From: Protostelium mycophagum
Taxonomy: Eukaryota; Evosea; Variosea; Protosteliida; Protosteliaceae
Assembly (NCBI GenBank): GCA_002081555.1
Contig: KV920997.1
Span: 55,093-119,092, forward strand
Reading direction: 5' to 3'
Length of the DNA: 64,000 nt
Below the pieces are notes generated by a model. It was not told the origin of the DNA. It was given only the letters and a program-made list of their open reading frames with translations, and did no database searches. A program made the position numbers and the translations under genes. Each line of letters starts with the position of its first letter. The stretch's first letter is position 1. Below, in pieces: positions 1-12,144 of this stretch.

Positions 1-94
1 ATAGATCACAATAGTCATGATAACACATATGACATCGTGAAATGATTTTATAACGGTGAATTTCAATTCAAATTTTGAAGGAGTCTCTCGGTAT

Positions 95-500
95 TTAACA
101 GGAGATTTCCCACCACTTTTTTTCTGCAAAAGAAATAAATTCTTGATTGTTTTTGTTACATTTATTGTCGAATAACCGAAAACACGCGAACAAACTGAAT
201 CTGTACCCCTCATATATGTGGTCAAAAGTTAGTGATATACTCTGCTGGTGAGATTGTAGAAAGCAGGGAGGTTCCACAACATGCATGACAGCTCTGGCAT
301 TATCTCTAAATACACTGGGCGGACCGTTCACCTCCTTGTACACTAGCGCTGGCACTCTTATTTCGTCCACAAGAATTGGTTTTCGAATGTAGGATGAAAG
401 GCGAGTTTTCGCCACTTTTACAAACGAAGAAATCTTGGACTTGTAAAATCCGGTCAAAACTCGGTTTGACAAAAACCGGTTGCCAATCAAGAAACAACAT
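95..500 (-). CDS. possible divergent coding region upstream of phenylalanine hydroxylase
   Basis: The minus strand here is open for about 150 codons in one frame, and a second frame opens with an ATG at 500, one base from the phenylalanine hydroxylase start on the other strand. The peptide stretch RVPALVYKEVNGPP and what follows looks protein-like, but I recognise no family and could not settle the exon structure. If real, it would share a very short bidirectional promoter with the hydroxylase. It may also be chance open sequence, so this is low confidence. Confidence 0.25.
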
Positions 501-2908
501 GGCCGCCGTAGATTCTCATCGCCAAAGCACTTACATTGCTTCTCAAACCACAAGCAATAGAGGTTCCCTCATTTTCTCTGTGCCAAATCGTGTTGGGTCA
601 TTATCTCAGGTGCCAAAGAAATCGTATTATTCTTTTCTAAGTATGACAGGTTCTCGCTGCTTTCACCGACCGTAACATCAATCTAAGCCGTATCGAGTCC
701 AGACCCTCTAAGGATGATTTGTACGATGTCTTTGTTGATCTGGAAGGCCCAGTGACCACCAATGAAATCTTTGCCGATTTACGCCAACTTGGTGTGTCTC
801 TTAAAGGAGACATATTATTATCTCAAACACCAGGACTCAATGCCTCAACTCCCACTGATGCTCCTACTGAGAGTGAGTTTTCAAACTCTTTATTAACGTG
901 CTCTCCAATTCATGTTGATCAAGACTGACTTTTTGTAGTGCCTTGGTTTCCCAGAAAATTGAAGGATCTCGACCTGATCTGCAGCAAGGTGATTGATCGT
1001 GTCTACGCAACATCTATCGACTTCTTTCAACCTGTGCCATCTGTACATCCCTTTAGTGATCTCTGTTGTGATCTGCCTCGACAAACATCTCTCTACCGCT
1101 GTACAAACGACACCAAAAGAATTGATTTAGACAAATTATAAATATTTATTGATAGAGGAGCAGGTGTTGGAGTACGGATCCGAATTAGATGCCGACCATC
1201 CTGGATTCAAAGACATAGAATACCGCAAGCGAAGAGTGACTATCACAAACAACGCCTTAAAATTCAAATAGTAAGTGTCGTCATCACATCATGAATTTTT
1301 TCGACTAATGTTGTGATTTATTGTTGATCTGTCGAACCTCCTTCATTTGTATTAACGCAGAAATGCTTTGTTAGAGGGCAGTTCAATATGCCTGCAGAGC
1401 TGGCCTCATTCTGTGAATATGTACTTGAGACTGAAGATGATTAGCGGTGACAAGTTACCATATGTGGAGTATACGCCTGAGGAGACCGCCACTTGGGGTC
1501 TCGTCTATAAAAAGATCATGCAGTTATTGCCTCAGCACGTGTGCAAGGCATATAATTACGTGATCCCTCTGCTGGAGCAGAACTGTGGTTTTGGTCCAGA
1601 TAAAGTTCCTCAACTTGAAGATATTTCCAACTTTTTGCAAGGTAAGAATAATAAATTTTTATTTCTATTTCGTTCAAAATATCGGCAAACAGAATGTCAT
1701 GACGTCATATCTCAATTCACTATGACATCTCGATGAAAACTGACTGTTGTAGAATGTACCGGTTGGAGGCTTAGACCCGTCACTGGTCTTTTATCTTCCA
1801 GAGATTTTTTGAATGGCTTGGCCTTCCGAGTATTTCACTCCACACAATACATCCGTCACCCCTCACAACCATTGTACACACCGGAGCCGTGAGTCAAATT
1901 TCTTCGAAATTTCGAATATTGATGATGTCATAGTGATTGCATACATGATATCTTGGGACACGCACCCCTCTTTGCGGACCCTGATTTTGCAGACTTTTCG
2001 CATGAAATCGGACTTGCCTCTCTGGGAGCCTCTGATTCTGATATAGAAAAGCTCTCCACGGTATGTAATTTTTTCCCGCCAAATCATCTTCACGATTCAT
2101 TCCAAATTGTTCCGTCACTCTAGTTGTTTTTTCGAAAAAAGACATCATTGTCATTTAGGATTCTGTCAGCTTCATCTCATAGAAGACACATATAAAACTT
2201 TTGTTATATATAATGCAAGCATATGGAACTCTTTGTGAACACAAAATTACAACAAAATTTCAAGAGGGTGAAGTAGATTCAGGTGTACTGGTTCACAGTC
2301 GAATTTGGAGTCTGCAGGGAGAATAAGGGTATAAAGGCATTCGGTGCCGGTCTCATCTCTTCGTTTGGAGAATTAGAATATTCCATGGGTGAGATATCTC
2401 ATGAAGATGTGCCATGTGTCTTGGTGACATCACACATGCAATGATGACGTCATACTGATGTCACCAGGTCTTGGCGAAAAGAAGCCCGAGTACTTACCTT
2501 TCAACCCCGAGGTACTACAACCGACCTTTCCGGAAATCTCCTTGAAAATTCACTGAAATTTCCAGGTGGCTGCCGTAACCAAATATCCCATCACGTCGTA
2601 CCAGCCAACTTATTTCGTCGCAGAATCATTTCAGGACGCAAAAGACAAGGTACGCATTAGCATATTTCTGTCGCATTGTAGATTGACGAGAATAGGTCAT
2701 CGATTTTGCCGCCAAAATGAACCGACCCTTCACCGTGCGCTATAATCCCTGGACCCAATCTGTGGAGGTGACCAGCACATACACACATGATTCTTTGATT
2801 GATCATCAACAGGTACTTGATGACAAACAGAAGATGTCCCGATTTGTGAAGGACATCCAAGCACAATTGGCGACGCTTAACGCGGCTATCGAAAAATTCA
2901 AAATGTGA
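499..2908 (+). CDS. PAH: phenylalanine 4-hydroxylase (aromatic amino acid hydroxylase)
   Basis: Converts phenylalanine to tyrosine with tetrahydrobiopterin, O2 and non-haem iron. I reconstruct eleven exons: 499-609, 650-872, 939-988, 1164-1270, 1445-1641, 1753-1888, 1934-2060, 2283-2388, 2468-2511, 2566-2649 and 2696-2908. The N-terminal ACT domain ([30 protein letters not shown]) is followed by the catalytic domain with [40 protein letters not shown] and [15 protein letters not shown]. The iron ligands are visible: two histidines in [11 protein letters not shown] and the glutamate in WFTVEFG. The tail [15 protein letters not shown] is the usual C-terminal strand; there is a short helix but no obvious long tetramerisation region. 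ATG 499 gives a short N-terminus before the ACT domain. Phenylalanine is more likely than tyrosine or tryptophan as substrate because the ACT domain is PAH-like. An AATAAA lies 8 nt after the stop. Confidence 0.95.
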
Positions 2909-3860
2909 AAAGACCAATAAAAGATGCCTTGGCGAATCTGTTCTTCATTAACAATCTTCCAACACATCATGGAGCCGATGGTGAGCAACCGTGAATGACG
3001 CTCGGATTCGGGTGGATATCATCAGAATAAATGAGGAGAATGTCGAAGAAAACTACCATCTTATGGAGATGTATACAAGACTGTAAAGCTGTTCCTGTGG
3101 AGGATTAAATATTCTGAAGAGTTCGGTCAGATTTCCCACATCATGATGGTAAAATTTCCGGTAATAGACGTGTCCATTACCGCAAGCGGGGAAGGCGTAT
3201 GTCATTGAAAAAAAAAGGCAAAATAAAATGGAGCCGTTCATCGAAGTTATTCGAAGACCGTAATATAGATTCCTCGAAATGACTTTGCTGCAACACAAGC
3301 AACAAGGACAAAGTGGGGGCATGAAGTGTACATGTAACCTCTGTGTTGACCTATGGGTGCAGTGCAGAATGAACTCGTGTTGGTGGATCAGCGTGATGAT
3401 CCTGAAGGCAGAAAAATGTCCATTCTTTATTATTCTCAGAATCTATTCGGGAATTCTTTTCCGGGAACATTCCTGGTCTCAAAAACAAATCCGTTGTTCC
3501 TCATGCAATCCCGAGGGTGAAATTATTATTTTATTTCTGCCTGAAAAACATCACCAAGTCAGATGTTGAGCAATAGTTTTGCTGAAAGTTCTTATTTTAT
3601 TTAATACATCGTGATTAGAAGAACATTTGATTGTCTAAGTGAGAATTTTGAGGTTTGAAAATGATCTGATCTGTTCTGAAGTCAATTTTTTGCCGTTCCA
3701 AAGGTCTAAATGGAGAAGATTAATTTCAGAATCAGGAACAAGATCAGGGCAGCCAAAATTCATGTTTTGACGTTTGCTTCTCCGCTTGGATTTTGTATAG
3801 TATTCGACGAAACGCATTAAATTCTTTGGCGAAGATTCATGAACCACACATCGTGCGAGA
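2909..3860. other. intergenic or unresolved stretch with short open frames
   Basis: No gene is firmly supported. A 55-codon open frame starts with ATG at 3353 on the plus strand (MGAVQNELVLVDQRDD...) and could be an upstream exon of the seven-transmembrane gene or a separate small gene. A CGGTAAT...ATTACCG palindrome of the dispersed hairpin family lies at 3159-3182. AATAAA at 2916-2921 is the likely poly(A) signal of the upstream hydroxylase. Confidence 0.4.
2916..2921 (+). promoter_or_regulatory. poly(A) signal of PAH
   Basis: AATAAA 8 nt after the TGA stop of phenylalanine hydroxylase. Confidence 0.6.
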
Positions 3861-3904
3861 CAGTGAACCCATCATGGTGAGCAAAAACTGTCATCACCGC
3901 TTAT

Positions 3905-5313
3905 CTTCTCAGCGACCATCGTGGGGTCTGCCAGAATAGCGGGTACTGCAGGTGCTTCTTGGGGTGAGCAGATGTCATGATGACACCCTTGACAAATACA
4001 GTTTTTTTCCATCACAAGTGCATGGAGGCCCGTTTGACTGTCTATCCGGTAACATCACAAGTACGAGGATAAACTGACTGGTTTAGGAGTTGCTGACCTC
4101 CCTGGCGCAAGGCCAGCGTTAGAGGCCACCAGGATCATCACTTGCATCGGCTTCGGAATCTTGTTGATCTTGTCCGCATTCCGCCTCTTTGTGGAGATCA
4201 AGAACAGGAACTCAAATGCCAGGCCATCTTCTATCTACAACATCACCAGGTTTTCTCTTGTCCTGATCTTGGCACAATGCATCAGTGAGCCTTTTTGTCG
4301 GGTTGTAGATTCATTTTTGACTTTTTGCAGCAAGGCTCCTTCTTGGTGCGACGGGTTATTTAGAACAGATGTCAGCCCATTTCTCTTGGTGTTTGTTGAT
4401 CTTCAGCGACTGGCTTCCCATGACTTTATTCAGCACTGTACTGGTGCATTGGTACTAGTGACATCTATTCCATTCTTCTTCAGCTGAGGGATGCAGGGTG
4501 GAGCTCTACCAATTCACCATGAAAGAACTCAAGAGACAGGAGATGATCAGCAGAGTGAACCGCAATTATAATCCTTCTTTTACAGCCCAGGATCTTATCG
4601 AAAACATTGCCTTCCTAAACAAATTCAAAATCCCCTTTGTCGTGATCAGCCTCCTCTCCTTCTTCATCGGAATTGCGTGGGTGTGTAGAATTATTATTTG
4701 TACCGAGCTAATATGATCAGTGCGTGGTGTATTTGGTGGGGAAGGACTCCCACGCAATTGATATATGCGTTTATCTATATGGATGTTATTACATTGCGGT
4801 GTGGCTGGTGTACATCGTCATCTTTTTCGTAGTTAGACGTCGCATCAGAGCACTTCTCACCACGTCATATGCTCGAGATGTCACAAAGGTGAAGATCTAA
4901 TTCATAAATGGCTTCCTGAAGGCTGCAGATGAAAATCCAACTGGTGATTGCGGTGCTCATCTTCTTGCTGGACAAGATCTGGGGTCTAGTCGTCATTTAT
5001 AGAATAATTCACATTTTTGACAACAACACGACCTTGGTCATCCTCTTCGGCCCATTTGAAAACTCAATTATGACGATGCTGGGTACAGCACTTCTCTTGG
5101 AGGTGACGACTCATGCGGGCTCTGATGTAACTTTCTGACACTCCTCAGGTATTCATGCCTGCCTCACAGTGGAGGAATTGGCTGTTGAATTTAAAAACAA
5201 TGACCAACTCTGAATCAGATCTTACAGCAAAGGGGAGCCGTGCCAACTCATTATCTATGGAACCCGTCAAAGGCGCGAACAGAGAGAACCAATTTATTCC
5301 AAATAGAGAATAA
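3905..5313 (+). CDS. seven-transmembrane protein, THH1/TOM1-like or GPCR-like
   Basis: Multi-pass membrane protein built from short exons. Splicing in a consistent phase gives an extracellular start (TIVGSARIAGTAGASWG, VHGGPFDCLSG), then TM1 (CIGFGILLILSAFRLFVEI), TM2 (YNITRFSLVLILAQCIS), TM3-4 (ARLLLGATGYLEQMSAHFSW, SDWLPMTLFSTVLVHW), a cytosolic loop rich in charged residues, TM5 (FKIPFVVISLLSFFIGIAW), TM6 (YYIAVWLVYIVIFFVVRRR) and TM7 near GPFENSIMTMLGTALLLE. The tail is polar and Ser-rich. The layout resembles THH1/TOM1/TOM3 or generic GPCR-fold proteins, but I see no decisive family motif. The true start codon was not located; upstream exons may exist back to about 3350. The TAA stop lies inside AATAAA (5309-5314). 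Confidence 0.6.
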
Positions 5314-5469
5314 AAGAATCGACAAAAACTGGTCACGACTTTCACAAAAGAACGCGAGATGAAATCATTGCTAATAGCGTTGTAGAACAGGATTTCTTGG
5401 AACATTATTTTTGAATTTTTGCGAAGGCGGGAGAATACAGATAAAGATCACACCTCACATCTTTGGACG

Positions 5470-8400
5470 ATGGGAAGGAAAGCGAGATATTCGAGCTCCA
5501 GCGAGGAGGTATGCGAAGATATCCCTTTGCATCCTAATTATAATAGGATGTCTATGATTCGGCTGATAGCATGGATGACTTTGTTGTTGATGATGATGAC
5601 ACAGACGCCGTGAAACCAAAAAAGAGTCAGTCCTTACATTAATTATGATCATCAATCAATCATGACACCAACAGAGAAGACCGTCTCCAATGCAAAGAAC
5701 AAAAAGAACTCTGATCTGGATTACAACCCCGAGTGGATATCAACCAAAAACAACAAGTATGTAGATGTTCCATTAAATGTTCACAGCAATTCTTAACGAG
5801 AAACAGTCAGAAGAACACCCTAAAATCCAAGAGTCTTGGAAAGCAGACAACCTTCACCTCCTTCTTAAAAGATTTCAAGAGGTAAATTGAGATGATATTG
5901 TCAATCTGACATGAACAGAAACACCCCTGAACCCAAAAAACCTGTCTCCAGAACATCACAGGTGATCAGAACTCTACATCATACACTGAACTTAATTACA
6001 GAATAATACGAATAAACGTCCTGTTCTCAGCAGTGACGACGAAGAAGTTCTAAAGGATATTTTGAACTCCTCAGACGAAGAACATCCCATCCACATCAGG
6101 TACATTTCGCAGGAAATCCGCTGTGATCATCGTCACCATCAGAAACAGTTACTAAAAATAAATCAGAAAAAAACGCCTGAAAAAGAATTTCCAGCTGGAA
6201 GAAGATGAAAAACCAGACGAGCCAGTAGACATCGACATGAAGCAGGTCGAGCTCATGCCCACAGACAAACTACAGAAGCATGTCGATGGGACCATGCCAG
6301 AATCAGACAAGATCAACTGGAGCGACAACACGATCGAGAAGATGAAGAGGGAGCTAAAGCAGAGAGGAAAGGAAAATTCCTCGAAATCTCGCCTTCTGCC
6401 CAAAAACCAAAAAATAATTTTAAGTTCTGATGATGAAGACAGCAGCATCGTCGAAAAGAAGAGGTGAGATTCTTTACCTTTCTAAGAAATGAAAGTGAGC
6501 CTCTGCGAGCGGCAGAACAACAAACTCATCTACAGCTACAAAACCATCTACAACCCCGCAGAAAATAATTCTCTGGCTTTTCCACAACAACCAATACCTT
6601 TTATGTTTTTTCACTTCAATAAACGCAGTGTTTTATGAGAAATAACAGTTCTTCAGGAGTTCCGCTGAGGAATTGTCTTCCGATGAAGAGCCAGAAGCAA
6701 AGATGTCGGATGAAGAGAAGAAGATGGAAGTAGAAGAAGAGGAGGAGGAGTCAGATTTAGAGGCACTCACCATCGATGATCTCATCAATGGTTGCCGGAA
6801 ATTCTCGAACCAGATGTTGGCCAGATTATCCGAAAACGAGGTGAAATTTCAAGGAGATTTCAGTGAGATGGGTGACGTAAAATGCAGGATGAAAAACAGA
6901 AGCAGCCGGAATCCCTCCAAAAGAACCTCAAGAGCTACCAGCTCATCGGTCTCAATTGGTTGTGCCTCATCCACGACTCCAAGGTGAGTCCCAAATCCCT
7001 TCGAAATCTCCACGAAATCTTAACGGAAATTCGCATTCGATTGAAACTGATGAAAGGTGAATGGCATCCTTGCGGATGAGATGGGATTGGGAAAGACGAT
7101 TCAGACGATTTCATTCTTGGCGCATCTACAAAGCATCGGGATTGATGGTCCTCATCTCATTGTAGTCCCTGCTTCAAGTGATTTAACAAATTTTTATTTT
7201 TGAAATTTCCTCAAAAAATCAGTAAAAAATTGAAGAAAATGTTGGAGAAATTTCGTTCAAATGTCAAGTAAGAAAACTCACTGAAATTTCGCAGCACTGT
7301 TAAACTGGGAGCGTGAATTACACGAGTGGTGTCCGGATCTCAAAGTCCTCGTCTACCACGGAACACAACAAGAGAGGCAAGAGATGAGGGAAGAGTATAA
7401 ACACAGTATGGACCAATTCAACATTGTGCTCGCAACATACAACACCGTAGAGAGGAGCTCCGATTCTTTTCTGCGCAAGAAGAAGTTCTACATGCTCATC
7501 CTTGGTGATCTTTCGGATTTCTGTGACCTTTGATGGATTTATTTTGGAGTTTTGAAAGATTTAAAAATCTTCTGGAAAAGCTACCATTTATACTGCGGCA
7601 GAGCCGCAGTGCTTGTCTCACTGGTGTTGATTAAACTCCAAAAAGGCTGTGCAGAAGTGGCAGCAGATTACCACAATGAACCTATCAACATTAGCGAAGA
7701 CAAGCACTGCGGCTCTGCCGCAGTATAAATGATGTCATTACATCTAACACAAAACAAAAATCTCAACATGCATTAGCACCTCTACAACAAAGAGACAAAT
7801 GTACTTGTCAAGACTCGCACACAAACAATATTTTTAGAATACTACTGAGATTTTACAGACGAGGCCCACAGCATTAAAAACGCAAAGTCGATGAGGTACA
7901 AGAAATTGATGAGTTTCAAATCTACAAGACGTCTTCTATTGACAGGAACTCCGCTGCAGAATAACCTTAAAGAGCTCTGGGCCCTCTTAGTCTTTCTCAT
8001 GCCTGGTGATTTTTCCTCCATCTTTAGATATTTTGTGCAATATCTTTCTTATTTAACGTTAAGCTGCGACCTGAAATAGTCCTTGAAATCTCTCTGAAAT
8101 TTCATTGAATCTTCACTGAACTCTCCAGATATGTTCACGGAGTCCGCGTCAAGTGAATGGCTTAAACAATTGGACACATACAGCAAGGGAGATGGTGGTA
8201 AAGAGAAGATAGATTCTCTCAAGTCCATATTATCTCCATTCATATTGAGGAGACTCAAAACTGAGGTGAATTTTTTATTCTTGGAAAATGAATAATAATA
8301 TAATATTATAATATATAATCTCATTCCAATGAAACTCGTCATACTGAGATGAAACTCGTCACATTGAGATAAAACTCGTAGGTATTCCTGGAAATCCCGC

Positions 8401-10126
8401 CAAAAGTGGAGAACATATTACGCATCCCATTCTTGCCAAAACAAAAGAAGATGTACGAAGAGATTTTGAAGAACTCCGCCGCAATGTGGCGCAAGCAAAA
8501 GAAGGACAAGAAAGCAACAGAGGAGGACCTATTGTGAGTGAAATTTCACCGGAATTTCACCGAAATTCCGACAGAAAGTTTGTTGAAAACTGATGGAAAT
8601 TTCAGGAATAATTCGATGACGGAGGATGGAGAAGTGGATGATACACCAAAGAAGGGGAAGAAGCCCACTCTTACCGGTTTACTCAACGGTCACATGATGA
8701 ACATGAGAAAGGTATCTTCTCCGAGTTTTCTGGGAAATTTCCATATTCATGCCGTAACTCGATCAATTTTTTTAAATTTGTGATTTCGCGCCATTTTTTG
8801 TGCAGCAAAGCGATTTCTCAGAATTATAAAAACAATCAAAATTCACAAAAAAAGATTCTTCCACATAATCAAGTTTTACGCATCATCTACAATCCTCTGA
8901 CCCGCCAAGATATCATGCCACCCCGTCCTCGTCCGTTCCTTCTACAACGAGGAAAAAATTGAAAAAATGGCCAAAATACTCAAAGAAAAAGACGCAGAGT
9001 ACAAATCACAGCCGCTGGCACACATCAAGGAGGACTTGTCCATTAATTCGGATTTTGAATTAACTCAATTCTGCTCCTCCAAGAATCTGCTCGAAGACTT
9101 TGTCATGCCCGACAGTAAGTTTTCATGGAATTTTCACGGGATTTTTTTGGAATTTTTTCGGAAATTTCGGTGACTTTTCTGATCCATTGCAGAGGAAATC
9201 TTTGGGTCTTCTGCGAAATTAAAAAAATTGAAGGAGCTTTTGGTTGAAATCTTTAAGAAAAAAGAAAAGACACTTGTATTCAGCCAATTCACCAGAGTCC
9301 TTGATGTCTTGGAGCCATTCCTGGAATCCCTTGGTTACGCGTGAGTTTTACATCGTTGTAGATGGTCATCATGAGAAGTTTGCATCTCACCGTTTTTTCT
9401 GTTTTATTTCGGTCGATTTAAATTGAAATTTTAAAAAATGATTTTTAAATCTGGTTAATCATTCATTTATATTTCTAGATACTTGAGATTAGATGGAGGA
9501 ACACCTGTACTAGAGAGACAAGAATTGATTGATCAATTTAACAAAGGTGTCGCCAATATCTTTCTCATCTCTACCAAGGTGATGAGAATATATTTTCCAT
9601 TTTCAATTGAATTTTTTTACAATTTTGAAAAAAATCAGAAAAAGTCTTCACAAAAAGGGAAAAAAATTGTTAAGTTTGCGAAAGTTCACTGAAATTTCTA
9701 GGCGGGAGGACAAGGGATCAACTTGACAGCTGCAAATAATGCCATATTTTATGATATCTCATTCAATTACCAAGTCGACAGGCAGGCCGAAGACAGATGT
9801 CACAGAATGGGCCAAGAGAAAACAGTAAGACATCTTTTTTGGGAAATTTCTGCGTCTACAATTCCTTCTACAATGAGTTCTACAACTGACTTTTTCAGGT
9901 GAATATATACAGATTAATCATGGAAAATTCTATTGAAGAACAGATGCTCCAACTGGCAAATTCCAAGAAAGTTCTGAATGACAGAGTGTTGGAGGAGGGC
10001 TCCCACGTCGCCGAGGAGCAATCAGGTATTCTGATGATCTACAACAGTGTAAAAGGCTGATTTTTTATAGAAGCGAAAGCCATCCGCAAGATCTTTGAGA
10101 GAATCTTCAGCGAAGAATCGGACTGA
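5470..10126 (+). CDS. SMARCAD1: SNF2-family chromatin remodeller, SMARCAD1/Fun30 type
   Basis: ATP-dependent chromatin remodelling helicase. The N-terminus ([13 protein letters not shown], then [18 protein letters not shown]) and the long first part are acidic and Ser/Lys-rich, with no recognised fold. The ATPase core starts near 6890: [12 protein letters not shown], motif [31 protein letters not shown], motif [13 protein letters not shown] (the Asp precedes the intron at about 7507), motif [18 protein letters not shown]. The C-terminal lobe has [50 protein letters not shown] and [17 protein letters not shown]. The ending [19 protein letters not shown] fits the Fun30/SMARCAD1 subfamily. About fifteen or more short introns interrupt it; one (from about 7507) carries a fold-back element and another holds a tandem repeat. 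The direct homologue assignment is good but not certain without a tree. Confidence 0.9.
7585..7731. mobile_element. fold-back (MITE-like) element inside an SNF2 intron
   Basis: Two perfect 34-nt inverted arms, 7585-7618 and 7698-7731, flank a 79-nt loop. Each arm itself contains the palindrome GCGGCAGAGCCGC. Shorter relatives of this core occur elsewhere in the window (near 13199, 18871, 20549, 20615, 20697, 21713). I see no clear target-site duplication and no coding capacity. The small size and perfect arms suggest a recently mobile non-autonomous element or a strong RNA hairpin. Confidence 0.7.
8317..8385. repeat. short tandem repeat in an SNF2 intron
   Basis: Three imperfect copies of a unit about 20 nt long containing ATGAAACTCGTCA run in tandem just upstream of the exon starting GTATTCCTGGAAATCC. 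An AT-only stretch precedes them. Confidence 0.7.
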
Positions 10127-10243
10127 ACTTTGATAAAAAATATTTGTTTATTTTTAAATTTTTTTCAGATTTTTCCGTTGCAAATTTGTCCGACAAGGCT
10201 TCCACAACATCGTGGCGGTAAAGCCGCAAACGAAAACCAGGTC

Positions 10244-10425
10244 TCATACAAAATAGACCTCAATGACGACAACACCACCGAGATCACTTGCCCATTCGGG
10301 ATCAATGGACACAAAGAAAGGATCGAAATCAGCCAATCCTGATAGATCAATACGCAGATCATCCTCCTCGTGTGAGTGGACATTAATGATGTTGCGCAAT
10401 AAGTGAAAGACGTTTTTATTCACGA
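10244..10425 (-). pseudogene. orphan open stretch, possibly a broken exon
   Basis: The minus strand reads an open, protein-like stretch: KNVFHLLRNIINVHSHEEDD, then LRIDLSGLADFDPFFVSIDP, then EWASDLGGVVVIEVYFV and a TGA. An in-frame ATG lies six codons before a TAG at its upstream edge, and the next gene on the plus strand begins at 10441, leaving no room for upstream exons. It could be a lone terminal exon, a gene fragment or an antisense coincidence. I recognise no family. Confidence 0.25.
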
Positions 10426-10440
10426 TAACCAGTCCTGTCT

Positions 10441-11177
10441 ATGCTGGGTAGTTCATCACCAGGAGGAAGAAAGAGATCACAAACAACAGCTGAAGATCAT
10501 GCAGAAGGTGGTGAATGTATTTTACTCATCGTTTAATGTCGTGATTAGAAGCGGAGAGGCTCCGAGCTATGATCGAAATGCAAGACGATTTTGACGAGGT
10601 CAAGAACCAGATGAGGATGTATGCCGCGAGGAATTGTGACTTAGAGGCAATGGTATTACAATTACAACGAGGTACTCGATTGCGACAATCGACGTTTTGA
10701 CGTCATCAGAAAATCAACTGCTAAAAAGACAGAATGAAGAAAATATTATTGCTGAGGATAATGTAAAAAAGTTACAAAAGAAAGTGACATCACTCGAGGA
10801 TGTCGTCGCGTTTAAAGCACTCACTTTAGAGGTAAAAAATATTATCATCATTGGATGGTGTTGATTTCCGATAGAATGTGTCGACAAGCCCTCTAATGAT
10901 GGGCGCAAAATCACCCAGATTCAAAGTGAGTGTTTTCATTGTTTCATAAATGTCAACTTGGCACATCATTTCGATTCTTCAACTGATTCGATCACAGCCC
11001 ATGATGGAGGACAGCCTCAAACAATTTTACCACGGCCAGATGCGACTAGAGAGGGAGTCATTAGAGAGACAACACAAGATCGAGAAAGACAGATGGTTCA
11101 GCGAGAAGATGGGGTACTTGCATAAATTGAACCAAATGCGCAGGAAATTGAAAGAAAACGGAATAGAGATGGAATGA
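10441..11177 (+). CDS. small coiled-coil protein
   Basis: Five exons, all in consistent phase: 10441-10507, 10549-10671, 10710-10831, 10875-10925 and 10998-11177. The protein starts MLGSSSPGGRKRSQTT and becomes a long charged helix (EAERLRAMIEMQDDFDEV, ENQLLKRQNEENIIAED), a short Ser/Pro break (STSPLMMGAKSPRFK), then a second helix (RLERESLERQHKIEKDRW, KLNQMRRKLKENG). The heptad-like pattern indicates a dimeric or filamentous structural protein, for example at centrosome or cytoskeleton, but no family is recognised. ATG 10441 is chosen because it keeps phase with the second exon. The gene follows the SNF2 stop by about 315 bases. Confidence 0.7.
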
Positions 11178-11825
11178 GACTTGTTGATTTTTCATCTCTC
11201 ATCTTATTATTGTTTAAACAACAGAGAAGCACAATTAAATCGGGTGTGATTTGGTCTCCAACTCAATCATCATAAAATCAGGCCACATCACGCCATGAAC
11301 ATGGATATTTGAATATGCTCATTAGAAATGTGGAAGATCTCAGAGAAGACCGTCACGAAAAGAATTAATCATGTTTATACGCATCAGCGATTTTCGTTGT
11401 GAACAACGAAATTCAATGTATTTCGCGCTTTAAAAAATTATTTTTTGTCTTATAATTTTTCAGCTAAAAAATCAAACAAAAAAATCTGCAAAACACGATT
11501 TCTTCAAAACCTTGATGATTGCACATCACAAAAAATACATAAATTGGGGGCCATACTTCTAGATGTACAAATCTCTTTAGTCATGTCTGATGAATATATT
11601 TCTGTGATATCTCAATGTCAGAGATGCGAAAATAAAACTGAGGACGGCCAAGAGTGCGTCTATTGCCGCGACACGTCCAGACTCCCTCACCCACCGTCCA
11701 CTTCTCAACGCACTTAAGAGGTAAATGCATTGTGTGAAATTAACCTGTTCAGATCAGTCACACACATCATCACTCACGAATTTATTTTTTTGACGATCAA
11801 GATGAGTGATTGATTATAAAAACAA
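11178..11825. other. mostly non-coding, with a possible zinc-ribbon peptide
   Basis: An ATG at 11584 on the plus strand opens about 44 codons containing CQRCENKTEDGQECVYC, a spacing typical of a four-cysteine zinc site, and ends with TAA at 11717. The opposite strand is also open here with a hydrophobic peptide, so which strand is coding is unresolved. The rest is AT-rich with no recognised feature. Confidence 0.3.
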
Positions 11826-12144
11826 TCATACCCCGGCAAGAACCCACAGTTCTGTCCCTGAAAAAGATGAGCGAATTAGCTCTCAATCAGCTCTCACCTC
11901 TTATTTCTTGTGTTCTGATGGACCTCCGAAGTCCAAGGAAAGACATTATAGCCACTGCGATGTTCATACCTCCCAAAAGACGAAGCAAGTCTAGTGTGAC
12001 ATCGCCAACAGGTCTCACATAGCTATATCTATGCAGTAATCCTCTCCCTTTTGCGATCATGTAGTATGCAGCCCCCCCTCGCCATATTGTGTTCGCCAAC
12101 AGTAAGGCGTTGACCAGTTTCGAGTACGTTTGTATCGTGCTCAT
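11826..12144 (-). CDS. small membrane protein of unknown function
   Basis: Two exons, 11898-12144 and 11826-11857, joined across a short intron with a TTTTTCAG acceptor. The product is about 92 residues: MSTIQTYSKLVNALLLANT, then AAYYMIAKGRGLLHRYSYV, RPVGDVTLDLLRLLGGMNIA, VAIMSFLGLRR and the end RGTELWVLAGV. Two hydrophobic segments separated by a basic loop suggest a two-pass or hairpin membrane protein. It has general resemblance to small conserved DUF-type membrane proteins, but I assign no family. The phase across the intron is clean and the stop follows directly. Confidence 0.55.

Noticed and set aside
3635-3847. 70-codon minus-strand frame
   Set aside because: No family, no splice support and AT-rich.
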